Origin: Pseudomonadaceae bacterium SI-3
Lineage (GTDB): Bacteria > Pseudomonadota > Gammaproteobacteria > Pseudomonadales > Pseudomonadaceae
Direction of reading: 5' to 3'
DNA: 64,000 nucleotides
Assembly (NCBI GenBank): GCA_004010935.1
Contig: CP026511.1
Span: forward strand, 1,116,001-1,180,000
Shown here: in pieces, positions 34,291-42,970 of the stretch
Position numbering within the stretch: the stretch's first letter is position 1
How the letters are laid out: the number at the start of each line of letters is the position of its first letter
Program-made: the position numbers and the translations under genes
Notes under the pieces: generated by a model
Told to the model about the DNA's origin: nothing
The model's database searches: none
What the model saw: only the letters and a program-made list of their open reading frames with translations

Positions 34291-34325
34291 AAAAAAACCG
34301 CGCCTCATTGGGCGCGGTTTTTTTT
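34291..34325. terminator. Bidirectional terminator after the mannose-1-P guanylyltransferase gene
   Basis: CCGCGCC / GGCGCGG stem flanked by seven A and eight T, loop TCATTG. Its minus-strand T-run serves the downstream end of the guanylyltransferase gene; the plus-strand run would end any transcript of the hairpin region at 34082-34195. Confidence 0.9.
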
Positions 34326-34336
34326 GCCACATCTAG

Positions 34337-35782
34337 TTAGCGAGCCGACTGGCTGGCCACATCATTGGGCGCACGGCCATATACGTCGTCCAGACGCTCG
34401 ATATCATCCTCGCCCAGATAGCTGCCCGACTGGACTTCGATAATTTCCAGCGGGATTTTGCCTGGGTTGGCCAGGCGGTGAATGGACGTCACCGGGATAT
34501 AGGTGGACTGGTTCTCGGTGAGCAGGAACGTCTTGTCGTTGCAGGTCACTTGGGCGGTGCCAGAGACGACGATCCAATGCTCGGCGCGATGATGATGCAT
34601 CTGCAACGACAGCTGCGCACCCGGGTTGACGCAGATACGCTTGACCTGGAAGCGACCACCCATATCGACCGAGTCATACCAGCCCCAGGGGCGGTAGACG
34701 GCGCAGTGGTTCTGCGTTTCGGAACGGTTCATGGCGTCGAGCTTGTTCACCAGCTTCTTGACGTCCTGGACCTTGTCCTTGTGAGCGATCATGGTCGCGT
34801 CTTTGGTCTCGACAACAACGATGTTATCCAGGCCGACTACGGTTACCAGCTTGCCGTTACCGTGAACCAGGCAGTTGCGGCTGTCTTCGACGATCACGTC
34901 CCCTCTGGTCACGTTACCGTTTTCGTCTTTTTCCAGCACATCCCAAAGCGATGACCAGGAGCCAACATCGCTCCAGCCCGCAGACATGGGCACGACGCAT
35001 GCCAGTTCGGTTTTTTCCATTACCGCATAGTCAATGGAGTTGTCCGGGCAGCAGGCAAAGGTGGCTGGATCGATAAGCAGCTCTTCGCCGTTTTTGATGC
35101 TGCGCTCCAGTGCAACCCAGCAGGTGTCATAGATATCCGGATCGTGCTTCTTCAGCTCGTCCAGGAAAACGCTGGCACGGAACAGGAACATGCCACTGTT
35201 CCAGTAGTAGTCACCGGAATCGACGTATTCCTGAGCGCGCACTTCATCCGGCTTTTCAACGAACTGTGTGACGCGGTTGACGCCTTCTGGCAGCCCGTTA
35301 CGTGCCTTGTGATCGCATTTGATGTAGCCGTAGCCGGTTTCCGGGCTGGTGGCAGGAATACCGAACAGGACCATGCCACCATTTTCGGCTGCATTGGTCG
35401 CCAGGGCGAGGGAGCGCTGGAAGGCTTTATGGTCTTCGATGACGTGATCGGCCGGCAGCACCAGAAGCAACTCGTCGCGGTCATCGGCAAGCAACTTCAT
35501 CGCCGCAATGGCAATTGCCGGAGCAGTGTTGCGGCCGAACGGTTCAAGCATGAGGCCCTGAGTCTGAAGCTTGCGTGCGGCCAATTGCTCTTTGACGATG
35601 AACCGGTGTTCCTTGTTACAGACCAGCAGGGGCGCTTGCATGCCTTCGAAGGCCAGGCGCTCGATCGTCTGTTGAAACAGTGTCTGCTCCGCCGTAAGGG
35701 CGAGGAACTGTTTGGGGAATGCCTTCCGCGAAAGAGGCCAGAGCCGAGAACCGCTGCCGCCTGAGAGGATGACCGGAATCAT
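34337..35782 (-). CDS. Mannose-1-phosphate guanylyltransferase / mannose-6-phosphate isomerase
   Basis: Bifunctional enzyme of the AlgA/WbpW/PslB type making GDP-mannose for exopolysaccharide or lipopolysaccharide. The N-terminal half is a nucleotidyltransferase with GGSGSRLWPLSRKAFPKQF (residues ~8-26), NTAPAIAIAA and YGYIKCD. The C-terminal ~110 residues form a type II isomerase cupin with PWGWYDSVDMGGRFQVKRI and QMHHHRAEHWIVVSG. Length 481 is standard. Which paralogue it is (alginate, A-band or Psl) cannot be settled, as no polysaccharide cluster is in view. Start at 35782 after an AGGAG site. Confidence 0.92.
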   Translation of the reverse strand: MIPVILSGGSGSRLWPLSRKAFPKQFLALTAEQTLFQQTIERLAFEGMQAPLLVCNKEHRFIVKEQLAARKLQTQGLMLEPFGRNTAPAIAIAAMKLLADDRDELLLVLPADHVIEDHKAFQRSLALATNAAENGGMVLFGIPATSPETGYGYIKCDHKARNGLPEGVNRVTQFVEKPDEVRAQEYVDSGDYYWNSGMFLFRASVFLDELKKHDPDIYDTCWVALERSIKNGEELLIDPATFACCPDNSIDYAVMEKTELACVVPMSAGWSDVGSWSSLWDVLEKDENGNVTRGDVIVEDSRNCLVHGNGKLVTVVGLDNIVVVETKDATMIAHKDKVQDVKKLVNKLDAMNRSETQNHCAVYRPWGWYDSVDMGGRFQVKRICVNPGAQLSLQMHHHRAEHWIVVSGTAQVTCNDKTFLLTENQSTYIPVTSIHRLANPGKIPLEIIEVQSGSYLGEDDIERLDDVYGRAPNDVASQSAR

Positions 35783-36246
35783 GTTGTTTCTCCTGAATCG
35801 TTGAGAAGGGGAAGTTCTTCTTGTCCATGTGGGCGGCCAGAGGTCTGTGCTCGCCATACGCTTCTTGGTCGGGCCTTCAGGTGCCGCGTGCCGTCAAGTT
35901 CAGTTGTCCTACAGGACCACTGTTTTCGGGGCGAACTGCGTGCTCCGAGCCTGAATGTGGGAGGTGCTGCCTGGTAGTCGATGGGCGCCGCACTTGATAT
36001 TGCGGAGCTGATAGCGGTTCCGGGGTCGACGCCTGCGAGCGTCTGAACAATCTTGAGCAGGCAGGTGGGCATGCCGTTCGGCTGCGCTCTATCTGCCCGA
36101 GGCTGATGCGCCTGATAGTCGTTGATAAGTAACGACACAGCGCTGATCCGGCCCGTCTGTTCTCTCTTGAACACGCCCGGCGACCTCACGGGTCTGCCTT
36201 GGCTGACACGCTGAAAACCTTGTTTTGAATTCCACTGCACGTTCAT
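35779..36246 (-). CDS. Possible hypothetical ORF upstream of the guanylyltransferase
   Basis: 155-codon ORF whose TGA overlaps the downstream ATG by 4 bases (ATGA), with a ribosome site AGGGA at 8-base spacing before its ATG. The central part (ISAVSLLINDYQAHQPRAD ... KIVQTLAGVDPGTAISSAIS) reads somewhat protein-like, but the C-terminal third looks random, and I recognise nothing. Start and stop features are suggestive, codon use is unconvincing. It may be no more than a chance ORF over the promoter region. Confidence 0.25.
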   Translation of the reverse strand: MNVQWNSKQGFQRVSQGRPVRSPGVFKREQTGRISAVSLLINDYQAHQPRADRAQPNGMPTCLLKIVQTLAGVDPGTAISSAISSAAPIDYQAAPPTFRLGARSSPRKQWSCRTTELDGTRHLKARPRSVWRAQTSGRPHGQEELPLLNDSGETT

Positions 36247-36500
36247 GTGCGACGTCCCTTTCCGCCTGGAAATGCCGGTACGCGCTTATGATTGCAGGTG
36301 CCTTCGGATAGTTCCCCGCTGGCGTGCCGCCGATCGGGGAGTTTTTGACGGGGGCGGAGGATGCGCCAGGCTGCTGGCGCTGTACGCTGTGATTGGCGGG
36401 CGGGTTCAGCTCTGGTGTGCAGGGTAGATCGCGTCTGGAGGCGCGATGGCTGGGCTCCCCCCGCCAGGAAAGCGAAGGGGGTACGGCCAGGCGGATGGAG
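36247..36500. other. Intergenic region with an orphan plus-strand terminator-like hairpin
   Basis: 254 bases between the possible hypothetical ORF and yaaA. On the plus strand TCCCCG (36313-36318) pairs with CGGGGA (36335-36340), with an inner GGCG (36321-36324) / CGCC (36328-36331), then TTTTT at 36342. A good -10 TATGAT lies just upstream at 36287-36292 with a weak -35. Together they could yield a very short transcript, or simply terminate upstream read-through. Confidence 0.4.
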
Positions 36501-37277
36501 TCAGGGTTGAGCGTCTCGCAGAAATACCAGGTGATCAGGCGATGAACTGTCAGGGCAATAGCGATAGCCGTCGTAGTCAAAGCTAGTCAGCTGTTCGGGT
36601 TTTTTGATGCGTTCCTTGATCACATAGCGGCTCATCAAACCTCGGGCTTTCTTAGCGTAGAAGCTGATGATCTTGTATTGGCCGTTCTTCATATCCTTGA
36701 AGTCGACATCGATCACCCGCGCGTTCAGCGCCTTGCGTTTCACGGCGCCGAAGTACTCGTTGGAAGCCAGGTTGAGCAAGACGTCGTCACCCTGTGCGGC
36801 CAGTGCTTCGTTGATCCATTCGCTTATCCGTTCGCCCCAGAAGGCGTACAGATCCTTGCCGCGAGGGTTAGCCAGCTTCGTTCCCATCTCCAGACGATAG
36901 GGCTGCATCAGATCCAACGGTCGCAGGACGCCGTAGAGCCCGGACAACATGCGGAGGTGGCGCTGAGCGAAATCGAGATCCTCTTCAGTGAAGTCGTTGG
37001 CGTTCAGGCCGGTGTAGACATCGCCCTTGAACGCGAGGAGCGCCTGCTTGGCATTGTTCGGTGTGAAGGCCGCGTCCCAACTGCCATAGCGCGCCACATT
37101 CAGCGCTGCGAGCTTGTCGGAGAGGTGCATCAGTTCGCCAATTTGCTGGGGCGACATGTCGCGCAACTGGCTGATCAGCGCCTGCGCGTGGTCCAGGTGT
37201 TCGGGCTGGGTGAAGCGTTGGGTCGTCGGTGGGGTGTCGTAGTCCAGAGTCTTGGCTGGGGAAATCACCATCAGCAT
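36501..37277 (-). CDS. yaaA: Peroxide stress protein YaaA
   Basis: Cytoplasmic DUF328 protein of 258 residues that lowers free iron during peroxide stress in E. coli, where OxyR controls it; it also binds DNA. Family landmarks are [17 protein letters not shown] at the start, [25 protein letters not shown] (residues ~110-134), and [31 protein letters not shown]. Start at 37277 opens the conserved protein. No OxyR-like site was identified in the 134-base gap shared with dmeF. Confidence 0.92.
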   Translation of the reverse strand: MLMVISPAKTLDYDTPPTTQRFTQPEHLDHAQALISQLRDMSPQQIGELMHLSDKLAALNVARYGSWDAAFTPNNAKQALLAFKGDVYTGLNANDFTEEDLDFAQRHLRMLSGLYGVLRPLDLMQPYRLEMGTKLANPRGKDLYAFWGERISEWINEALAAQGDDVLLNLASNEYFGAVKRKALNARVIDVDFKDMKNGQYKIISFYAKKARGLMSRYVIKERIKKPEQLTSFDYDGYRYCPDSSSPDHLVFLRDAQP

Positions 37278-37411
37278 GCAACGGTCTCCTTTAATGTCCG
37301 CGGATTCTAGGCGGTATAGCCGTTGTCGCTCCAGCTATGGCCTCGATTAGTTGTTGACCTTGACTCGGGGCGAGGGGACACGCTCTTCTGTGATTTGACG
37401 AAGGAGGACAC

Positions 37412-38392
37412 ATGACCGACTGCAACCACTCGCACTGGCAGCCATCGCACGATTACCGTCCTCTTGAGAAGGGCGCAGAAAAACAGACCTGGGCTGTTGT
37501 GCTGCTGACGGGCTTGGCCATGGTCGCCGAAATCGTCGCTGGCTATTGGTTCAACTCGATGGCTTTGCTGGCGGACGGCTGGCATATGGCATCGCACATG
37601 GTGGCGATCGGCATGTCGGCGATCGCCTACTTACTCGCCCGACGCTATGCGTACGACCGGCGTTTTGCCTTCGGAACCTGGAAGATCGAAGTGTTGGCGG
37701 GCTTTGCCAGCGCTGTATTGCTGGTAATGGTGGCCCTGCTGATGATTGGCGAGTCGCTGATGCGCTTCTGGTCACCAGCCCGGATCGGTTTTGACGAGGC
37801 GCTATGGGTAGCGGTAATCGGTTTGTTGGTGAATATGCTGTCCGCCTGGCTGCTACGCGACCAGCCCCACCATCATGGCCACGATCACGATCACGATCAC
37901 GATCACGATCACGATCACGATCACGATCACGATCATTCAAGCGCGCCAGGAAAGGACTTGAACCGTCATGCGGCTTTCATCCATGTGTTGACTGATGGCT
38001 TGACCTCAGTCGCTGCGATTGTGGCCTTGCTGGGCGGCAAATACTTCGGTTGGGGTTGGCTAGATCCGCTGATGGGCATCATCGGTGCGATCGTGATCCT
38101 GATCTGGGCCAAAGGCTTGTTGCGTGAAACGACAAAGGCGCTACTGGATCGAGAAATGGACGATCCACTGGTGCGGCGGGTGCGGGAACGGTTGGAGCAA
38201 CTGCCGGATACCGACGTGACCGATCTGCATCTGTGGCGAGTCGGGCGTGCGCAATACAGTTGCATCGTCAGTGTTGTCACTCATCAGCCGTATTCGGCCG
38301 ATCGCTACAAGGCTCAGCTGGCTGAGTTTCCAGAACTGGTACATGTGACGGCGGAGGTGAACAGGTGCGGCGAAAACGCACAGGTGGATTAG
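37412..38392 (+). CDS. dmeF: Cation diffusion facilitator DmeF
   Basis: Inner-membrane metal efflux protein of the CDF family, of DmeF type (cobalt, nickel or other divalent ions). The 326 residues hold six predicted helices, with the metal-site pattern MALLADGWHMASHM in helix 2 and the second His-Asp site FIHVLTDGLTSV in helix 5. Between helices 4 and 5 lies a cytoplasmic loop with HHHGHDHDHD... of nine HD pairs, a metal-buffer motif made by a DNA microsatellite. A cytoplasmic C-terminal domain follows (TDVTDLHLWRVG). Start ATG 37412 with GGAGGAC site. Confidence 0.92.
   Translation: MTDCNHSHWQPSHDYRPLEKGAEKQTWAVVLLTGLAMVAEIVAGYWFNSMALLADGWHMASHMVAIGMSAIAYLLARRYAYDRRFAFGTWKIEVLAGFASAVLLVMVALLMIGESLMRFWSPARIGFDEALWVAVIGLLVNMLSAWLLRDQPHHHGHDHDHDHDHDHDHDHDHDHSSAPGKDLNRHAAFIHVLTDGLTSVAAIVALLGGKYFGWGWLDPLMGIIGAIVILIWAKGLLRETTKALLDREMDDPLVRRVRERLEQLPDTDVTDLHLWRVGRAQYSCIVSVVTHQPYSADRYKAQLAEFPELVHVTAEVNRCGENAQVD
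37880..37933. repeat. CACGAT microsatellite in dmeF (nine copies)
   Basis: Nine perfect tandem copies of the hexamer CACGAT encoding His-Asp pairs in the metal-binding loop, followed by CAT. Perfect hexamer repeats can slip in replication without frameshift, changing the number of His-Asp pairs. Confidence 0.9.
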
Positions 38393-38658
38393 CGAGACTA
38401 ATCCTGGTTCCGGGCTGCGCCAAGCGCTATTCGTCGTTCCGATAAAAAAACGTCATCAGTTTGAAAAAGACTTTTTCCTGTCATCTTTTTTGCGGTATTA
38501 CCTGATGCAAGACCGCCGAAACCTGCACTCACAGGTGGCGGCCTCTGGGTGGCCCCAAGCCCCTGCCACCCAAGTCCGCTCACCTTGCGCACGGTGGTTC
38601 TTTCTGCGGCGGAGCGCTTTGGCCCTCCGTCGATCCGGCTCCGAAAAGGTGATCGCGT

Positions 38659-40047
38659 ATGGATGACTACGGCAGACCCCGCGCAACTCAGCCCACCCTT
38701 TACGTTCTTGATACCAACGTTCTGATTCACGACCCCAACGCGCTGTTGAACTTCCAGGAGCATCAGGTCGCCATCCCGATGACCGTGCTCGAAGAGCTGG
38801 ACCAGCTTAAGACCGGCAAGCACAGCGTGGCTGCAGAGTGTCGACAGGTGATCCGCCTGATCGACAAGGTGCTGGGTGACGCTACCCCCGAAGAAGTCGA
38901 ACTTGGCGTCCCCATTCAGCGTGAAAAAAGCGGCCCTTGCGGCAGCCTGTCGATCCTGATGAGCAAAGTCGCCGATTCAAACGGGCTGCCAGAGGACCTC
39001 AACGACAACAAGATCATCAATCAGGTCGTCGATCTGCAGCGACGCAGCGCGGACGTTCCGGTGGTGTTGGTCACCAACGACATCAATATGCGGCTCAAGG
39101 CGCGTGCCTGCGGCGTCGCCTCGGAGGATTACCACACTGACAAACTGGTCGACGATGTCGGGCAGCTGTCCCGCGGTTATCACAGCCTCAGCGGGTCGTT
39201 CTGGGACAGGGTCAGTAAGGTCGACACCCATCAGGGGCATGGCCGCACCTGGCATCGGGTGCAGTTGATCGACAATTTGCCCGCCGTGCACGTCAACGAA
39301 TTCATTCTCGACGAGCAAGGTTTCGTTGGCTGGATCAAGGGCATCAAGGCCGACGAATTGCTATTGCTCGACATGCATCAGGAGCCCTTGCTCCACCAGG
39401 AAGCCTGGGGGCTACGGCCGCGTGATATTCATCAGGCGTTGGCGCTCTTTGCACTGCTCGACCCGGATATTCATCTGGTCAATCTGTCGGGCGCTGCGGG
39501 TTCGGGCAAGACGATTCTGGCCCTGGCGGCCGCCATCGAGCAGACAGTCGTTAGCAAGCGTTACCGTCGCATTATCGCCACGCGCAGCGTGCAGGGCCTG
39601 GATGAAGACATCGGCTTTCTTCCAGGCACCGAGGCGGAAAAAATGGAGCCGTGGCTGGGTGCGATCACCGATAACCTCGAAGCGCTGCACATGGACGACG
39701 AGAGCACTCATGGCAGCGTCGACTACATCCTGCAAAAGGTGCCGTTGCAGTTCAAATCCCTCAACTACATCCGTGGCCGCAGCTTTCAGCAAAGCCTCAT
39801 CCTCATCGATGAGTGCCAGAACCTGACGCCGCACCAGATGAAGACCATCATCACCCGGGCCGGCAGCGGATCGAAGGTGGTCTGCCTCGGTAACCTGGCT
39901 CAGATCGATACGCCGTACCTGTCCGCGACCAGCTCGGGGCTTACCTACCTCACCGAACGATTCAAGGACTTCCCGCACGGAATGCACATCACCTTGCAGG
40001 GCGTTCCTCGTTCGGTCCTGGCCGAGTACGCCGAGGCCCATATGTAG
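38659..40047 (+). CDS. PhoH family protein with N-terminal PIN domain
   Basis: Two-domain protein of 462 residues. Residues ~13-150 are a PIN-type RNase domain (LYVLDTNVLIHDPNALL with catalytic Asp, VTNDINMRLKA). Residues ~245-460 are a PhoH NTPase with Walker A GAAGSGKTILALAAA, and LILIDECQNLTPHQMKTIITRAG, the PhoH Walker B region. PhoH2 proteins of this build act as RNA helicase-nucleases. It precedes moaCDE, as in P. aeruginosa. A GGGTGGC/GCCACCC hairpin (38547-38571) lies upstream of the start. Confidence 0.9.
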   Translation: MDDYGRPRATQPTLYVLDTNVLIHDPNALLNFQEHQVAIPMTVLEELDQLKTGKHSVAAECRQVIRLIDKVLGDATPEEVELGVPIQREKSGPCGSLSILMSKVADSNGLPEDLNDNKIINQVVDLQRRSADVPVVLVTNDINMRLKARACGVASEDYHTDKLVDDVGQLSRGYHSLSGSFWDRVSKVDTHQGHGRTWHRVQLIDNLPAVHVNEFILDEQGFVGWIKGIKADELLLLDMHQEPLLHQEAWGLRPRDIHQALALFALLDPDIHLVNLSGAAGSGKTILALAAAIEQTVVSKRYRRIIATRSVQGLDEDIGFLPGTEAEKMEPWLGAITDNLEALHMDDESTHGSVDYILQKVPLQFKSLNYIRGRSFQQSLILIDECQNLTPHQMKTIITRAGSGSKVVCLGNLAQIDTPYLSATSSGLTYLTERFKDFPHGMHITLQGVPRSVLAEYAEAHM

Positions 40048-40054
40048 TAACGCC

Positions 40055-40141
40055 GCTGGAGGCTGGAGTTAGCCGCTTCAAGCAATCAAGGCCTAGAAGG
40101 AGGCGATGGCACGGGCTCGCTTCCAGCTTCCAGCTTCTAGC
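40055..40141. repeat. Imperfect inverted repeat of the GCTGGA / TTCCAGC type before moaC
   Basis: GCTGGAGGCTGGAG at about 40055-40068 mirrors CTTCCAGCTTCCAGC at about 40121-40135, with short direct repeats on each side. It occupies the phoH-moaC gap, where it may act as a terminator or a repetitive palindromic element. Copies elsewhere in the genome could not be checked. Confidence 0.5.
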
Positions 40142-40183
40142 TGAGCTAAACTGCGGGACCTCACAGTCTCAGCAGGATTAGAA

Positions 40184-40654
40184 ATGCTCACGCACCTCGA
40201 TTCCCAAGGGCGGGCCAACATGGTCGACGTTACTGCCAAGGCCGTCACGGCGCGCGAGGCGGTCGCGGAAGCCAAGGTTCGCATGCTTCCCGAAACCCTG
40301 CAGATGATCCAGCAAGGCGGGCATCCGAAGGGCGACGTCTTCGCGGTCGCCCGTATTGCTGGCATTCAAGCAGCAAAAAAGACTCACGATCTGATCCCCC
40401 TCTGCCATCCCTTATTGTTGACCAGCATCCGGATCGACCTGCAGCCGGAAGGCGACGATTGCGTGAGGATCGAGGCGCGCTGCAAGCTGGCAGGCCAGAC
40501 CGGTGTGGAAATGGAAGCGTTGACCGCTGCGAGCGTCGCAGCCCTGACGATTTATGACATGTGCAAGGCGGTCGACAAGGGCATGGTGATCGAGGGTGTT
40601 CGACTGTTGGAAAAGCTGGGCGGCAAGAGTGGTCACTGGCAGGTGCTAGCATGA
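40184..40654 (+). CDS. moaC: Cyclic pyranopterin monophosphate synthase MoaC
   Basis: Second enzyme of molybdenum cofactor synthesis, turning the MoaA product into cyclic pyranopterin phosphate. The 156 residues match Moa[48 protein letters not shown] (active region with the conserved Lys and His) and [28 protein letters not shown]. It shares ATGA with moaD. First gene of a moaC-moaD-moaE operon. Confidence 0.96.
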   Translation: MLTHLDSQGRANMVDVTAKAVTAREAVAEAKVRMLPETLQMIQQGGHPKGDVFAVARIAGIQAAKKTHDLIPLCHPLLLTSIRIDLQPEGDDCVRIEARCKLAGQTGVEMEALTAASVAALTIYDMCKAVDKGMVIEGVRLLEKLGGKSGHWQVLA

Positions 40655-40899
40655 TCCAGGTGCAGTTTTTTGCGCGTTATCGCGAGGCTCTGGGCCGTGA
40701 TTCCGAACAGCTGGAATGGGACGCCTCCTGGCAACAGATCGACGACCTGCGCTTGCGACTGCTGGAACGCGGGGCCGAGTGGGCGGTGCTTGGTGAGCAG
40801 AATCTGATGTGCGCGCGCAATCAGGAGCTGTGCAGCCTCGACGAGCCACTCGCAGACGGTGATGAAGTGGCGTTCTTTCCCACCGTGACGGGAGGCTGA
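40651..40899 (+). CDS. moaD: Molybdopterin synthase small subunit MoaD
   Basis: Ubiquitin-fold sulfur carrier of 82 residues ending in the TVTGG tail, whose terminal Gly-Gly is activated and thiolated by MoeB before sulfur transfer in molybdopterin synthase. [15 protein letters not shown] at the start and [16 protein letters not shown] at the end are typical. The start ATG overlaps the moaC stop by 4 bases, and moaE begins 2 bases after its stop. Confidence 0.95.
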   Translation: MIQVQFFARYREALGRDSEQLEWDASWQQIDDLRLRLLERGAEWAVLGEQNLMCARNQELCSLDEPLADGDEVAFFPTVTGG

Positions 40900-40901
40900 C
40901 C

Positions 40902-41366
40902 ATGGGCGTACGAGTCCAACAGAGTCCATTCGACCCTGGCGTCGAGCTCAATGCCTTGCATGCAGCCAATCTCGGTATCGGTGCGGTCACCGGTTTCGTC
41001 GGCTACGTACGTGATTTCAATGAGGGTCGCGATGTTGCCGGAATGTTCCTCGAGCATGCCCCGGGAATGACCGAGAAGGCGCTGCAGAAAATCATCGACG
41101 AGGCCGCTGGGCGCTGGCCTCTGCTCAGGTTGGAGATTCTGCACCGAGTAGGGCGCTTGGAGCCGGGGGAGCCGATCGTGTTTGTCGGTGCCGCCAGCGC
41201 TCACCGCGAGGCCGCTTTTGATGGGTGTCGATTCGTTATGGATTATCTGAAGACCCGCGCGCCTTTCTGGAAAAAGGAAGACACCCCGGAGGGAACACGC
41301 TGGGTCGAAGGTCGCTGCAGCGACCGGGATGCAGCCGATCGCTGGAAACAGGGTCCGACCGACTAG
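40902..41366 (+). CDS. moaE: Molybdopterin synthase catalytic subunit MoaE
   Basis: Large subunit of molybdopterin synthase, 154 residues. Conserved segments include GAVTGFVGYVRDFN (residues ~28-41), LEHAPGMTEKALQKIIDEAA, HRVGRLEPGEPIVFVGAASAHREAAF and the catalytic-lysine stretch TRAPFWKKEDTPEGTRWVE. Last gene of moaCDE and followed by a terminator. Molybdoenzyme targets are outside the window. Confidence 0.95.
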   Translation: MGVRVQQSPFDPGVELNALHAANLGIGAVTGFVGYVRDFNEGRDVAGMFLEHAPGMTEKALQKIIDEAAGRWPLLRLEILHRVGRLEPGEPIVFVGAASAHREAAFDGCRFVMDYLKTRAPFWKKEDTPEGTRWVEGRCSDRDAADRWKQGPTD

Positions 41367-41409
41367 CCGAATGCTAGGCGGGATCCGTAGACCAGACTCT
41401 AGCTGCATA

Positions 41410-41442
41410 AAAGGCGAAGCCGGGCCCTGCTTCGCCTTTTTT
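41410..41442. terminator. Terminator between moaE and rhlB
   Basis: Perfect stem AAAGGCGAAGC / GCTTCGCCTTT, loop of 8, T-run on the plus strand and A-run providing a T-run on the minus strand. Bidirectional between convergent genes. Confidence 0.88.
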
Positions 41443-41452
41443 GTTTCTGCGC

Positions 41453-42871
41453 TTAGCGCTTGGGTGGGACAGCTGCCAACAGCTCAGCAGGCGGCATTTC
41501 GCAACTGATCGTTCGACCCAGCAATGCCTCGATCGCCGGCAGGGCGAACGAATCGTCTTCCCCGGCAAAACTGATCGACGTGCCGCTGGCTCCGGCCCGG
41601 CCGGTACGGCCGATGCGGTGGACGTAGTCGTCGGGGACTTCCGGCAAGGTGAAATTGATCACGTGGCTGATACCATCGACATGAATCCCGCGGCCGGCGA
41701 CATCGGTGGCAACCATCACGCGAATCTTGCCTTCGCGGAAACCTTCCAGTGCTCGGATGCGCTTGTGTTGTGGAACATCACCTGACATTTGAACAGCGCT
41801 GATGCCATCGCGGGTAAGGCGCTCCTCAATGCGACGCACCTCATCCTTGCGATTGGCGAAGACCATCACGCGGGTCCAGTCATTCTGGGTAATGAGGTTG
41901 TAGAGCAACTTGTATTTGTCGCTGCCTGCCACGGCATACACGTGTTGTTCGACTGTGTCGCTGGCCACGTTGATCGCTTCGATCTCGACGATGGCCGGGT
42001 CCGTGGTCCACTGCTTGGCCAGATTCATAACGTCTTCAGTGAAAGTGGCCGAGAACAGCAACGTCTGGCGTTCGCTCTTGGGTGGCGTCTGGCGAATGAT
42101 CTGGCGGACCTGAGGAATGAAGCCCATGTCCAGCATGCGATCCGCTTCGTCGAGCACCAGCACCTCAACCATATCCAGGTGCACTTCGCCGCGCTGATTG
42201 AAGTCCAGCAGGCGTCCGGGCGTTGCTACCAGGATGTCGCAAAAGCGGGATTCGAGCGCCTTGAGTTGCTTGTCGAAGTCCATGCCGCCGACAAAACTCA
42301 TGACGTTCAAACCGGTGTATTTGGTCAGGTTCAGCGCGTCATTGGCGATTTGCACGACCAGCTCACGAGTCGGCGCGATGATCAGGGCACGTGGCTCGCC
42401 CATGTATCGATCCGCAGGTGGTGGGGTTTGTAGCAGTTGAGTGATGGTCGAAATAAGGAACGCGGCGGTTTTGCCGGTGCCGGTCTGGGCCCGGCCGATA
42501 GCGTCGCGGCCTTTTAGAGTAAAGCCGAGAACCTGAGCCTGGATCGGCGTGCAATAAGGAAAGCCAAGGTCCTGAATGGCGTGCATAAGCTCGGGGGCGA
42601 GCTTGAAGTCATGAAACCGGGTCTTGCCCTCGGCTGGCTCGACTGCGAAATCTTCCAGCTTCCAGACTGGCGCCGGCGGGGCGGCAGGCTTGCTTGCCCG
42701 TTCACGGCGCGGTTTGGGGCTGGCCTTGGGGGCGTCATCCTGTTGCGTTCTGGTCTTTTCGAAGTACGCCGGGTCGCTGGCGCCCTGGTGTATTGAGGTG
42801 CTGCTTTCAGCTTCGGTGGTCGCAGGCTGATTCGAGCCTTTGCCAAACATCTTCTTTAGTGCTTTGAGCAC
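41453..42871 (-). CDS. rhlB: ATP-dependent RNA helicase RhlB (DEAD box)
   Basis: DEAD-box RNA helicase of 472 residues, possible degradosome partner of RNase E. After an N-terminal charged extension (residues 1-85) the core begins with the Q motif ([26 protein letters not shown]), then [34 protein letters not shown], and [10 protein letters not shown]. The GTG at 42871 was chosen over an in-frame TTG at 42919 because the family N-terminus ([11 protein letters not shown]) begins there. The start is moderately uncertain. Confidence 0.9.
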   Translation of the reverse strand: MLKALKKMFGKGSNQPATTEAESSTSIHQGASDPAYFEKTRTQQDDAPKASPKPRRERASKPAAPPAPVWKLEDFAVEPAEGKTRFHDFKLAPELMHAIQDLGFPYCTPIQAQVLGFTLKGRDAIGRAQTGTGKTAAFLISTITQLLQTPPPADRYMGEPRALIIAPTRELVVQIANDALNLTKYTGLNVMSFVGGMDFDKQLKALESRFCDILVATPGRLLDFNQRGEVHLDMVEVLVLDEADRMLDMGFIPQVRQIIRQTPPKSERQTLLFSATFTEDVMNLAKQWTTDPAIVEIEAINVASDTVEQHVYAVAGSDKYKLLYNLITQNDWTRVMVFANRKDEVRRIEERLTRDGISAVQMSGDVPQHKRIRALEGFREGKIRVMVATDVAGRGIHVDGISHVINFTLPEVPDDYVHRIGRTGRAGASGTSISFAGEDDSFALPAIEALLGRTISCEMPPAELLAAVPPKR

Positions 42872-42970
42872 GGTCTTCTCGTCTTTGTCTTGTAAGGTTT
42901 GCTCGCCAGTGTAATGCAAGAAGCAGATACGGCGAAGACTTGCTCAGGGATGGTCGGTCGCAGCGCTGTT

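Noticed and set aside
36089..36580. 163-codon reverse ORF reaching into yaaA
   Set aside because: Includes antisense of yaaA and low-complexity sequence; no homologue recognised.
37880..37936. Tandem repeat considered as a CRISPR-like array
   Set aside because: Repeat unit is only 6 bp with no spacers, and it is inside a coding frame.
37551..37940. Reverse ORF with a long Arg-Asp run across dmeF
   Set aside because: Produced by reading the CACGAT microsatellite in reverse; the dmeF frame is the real one.
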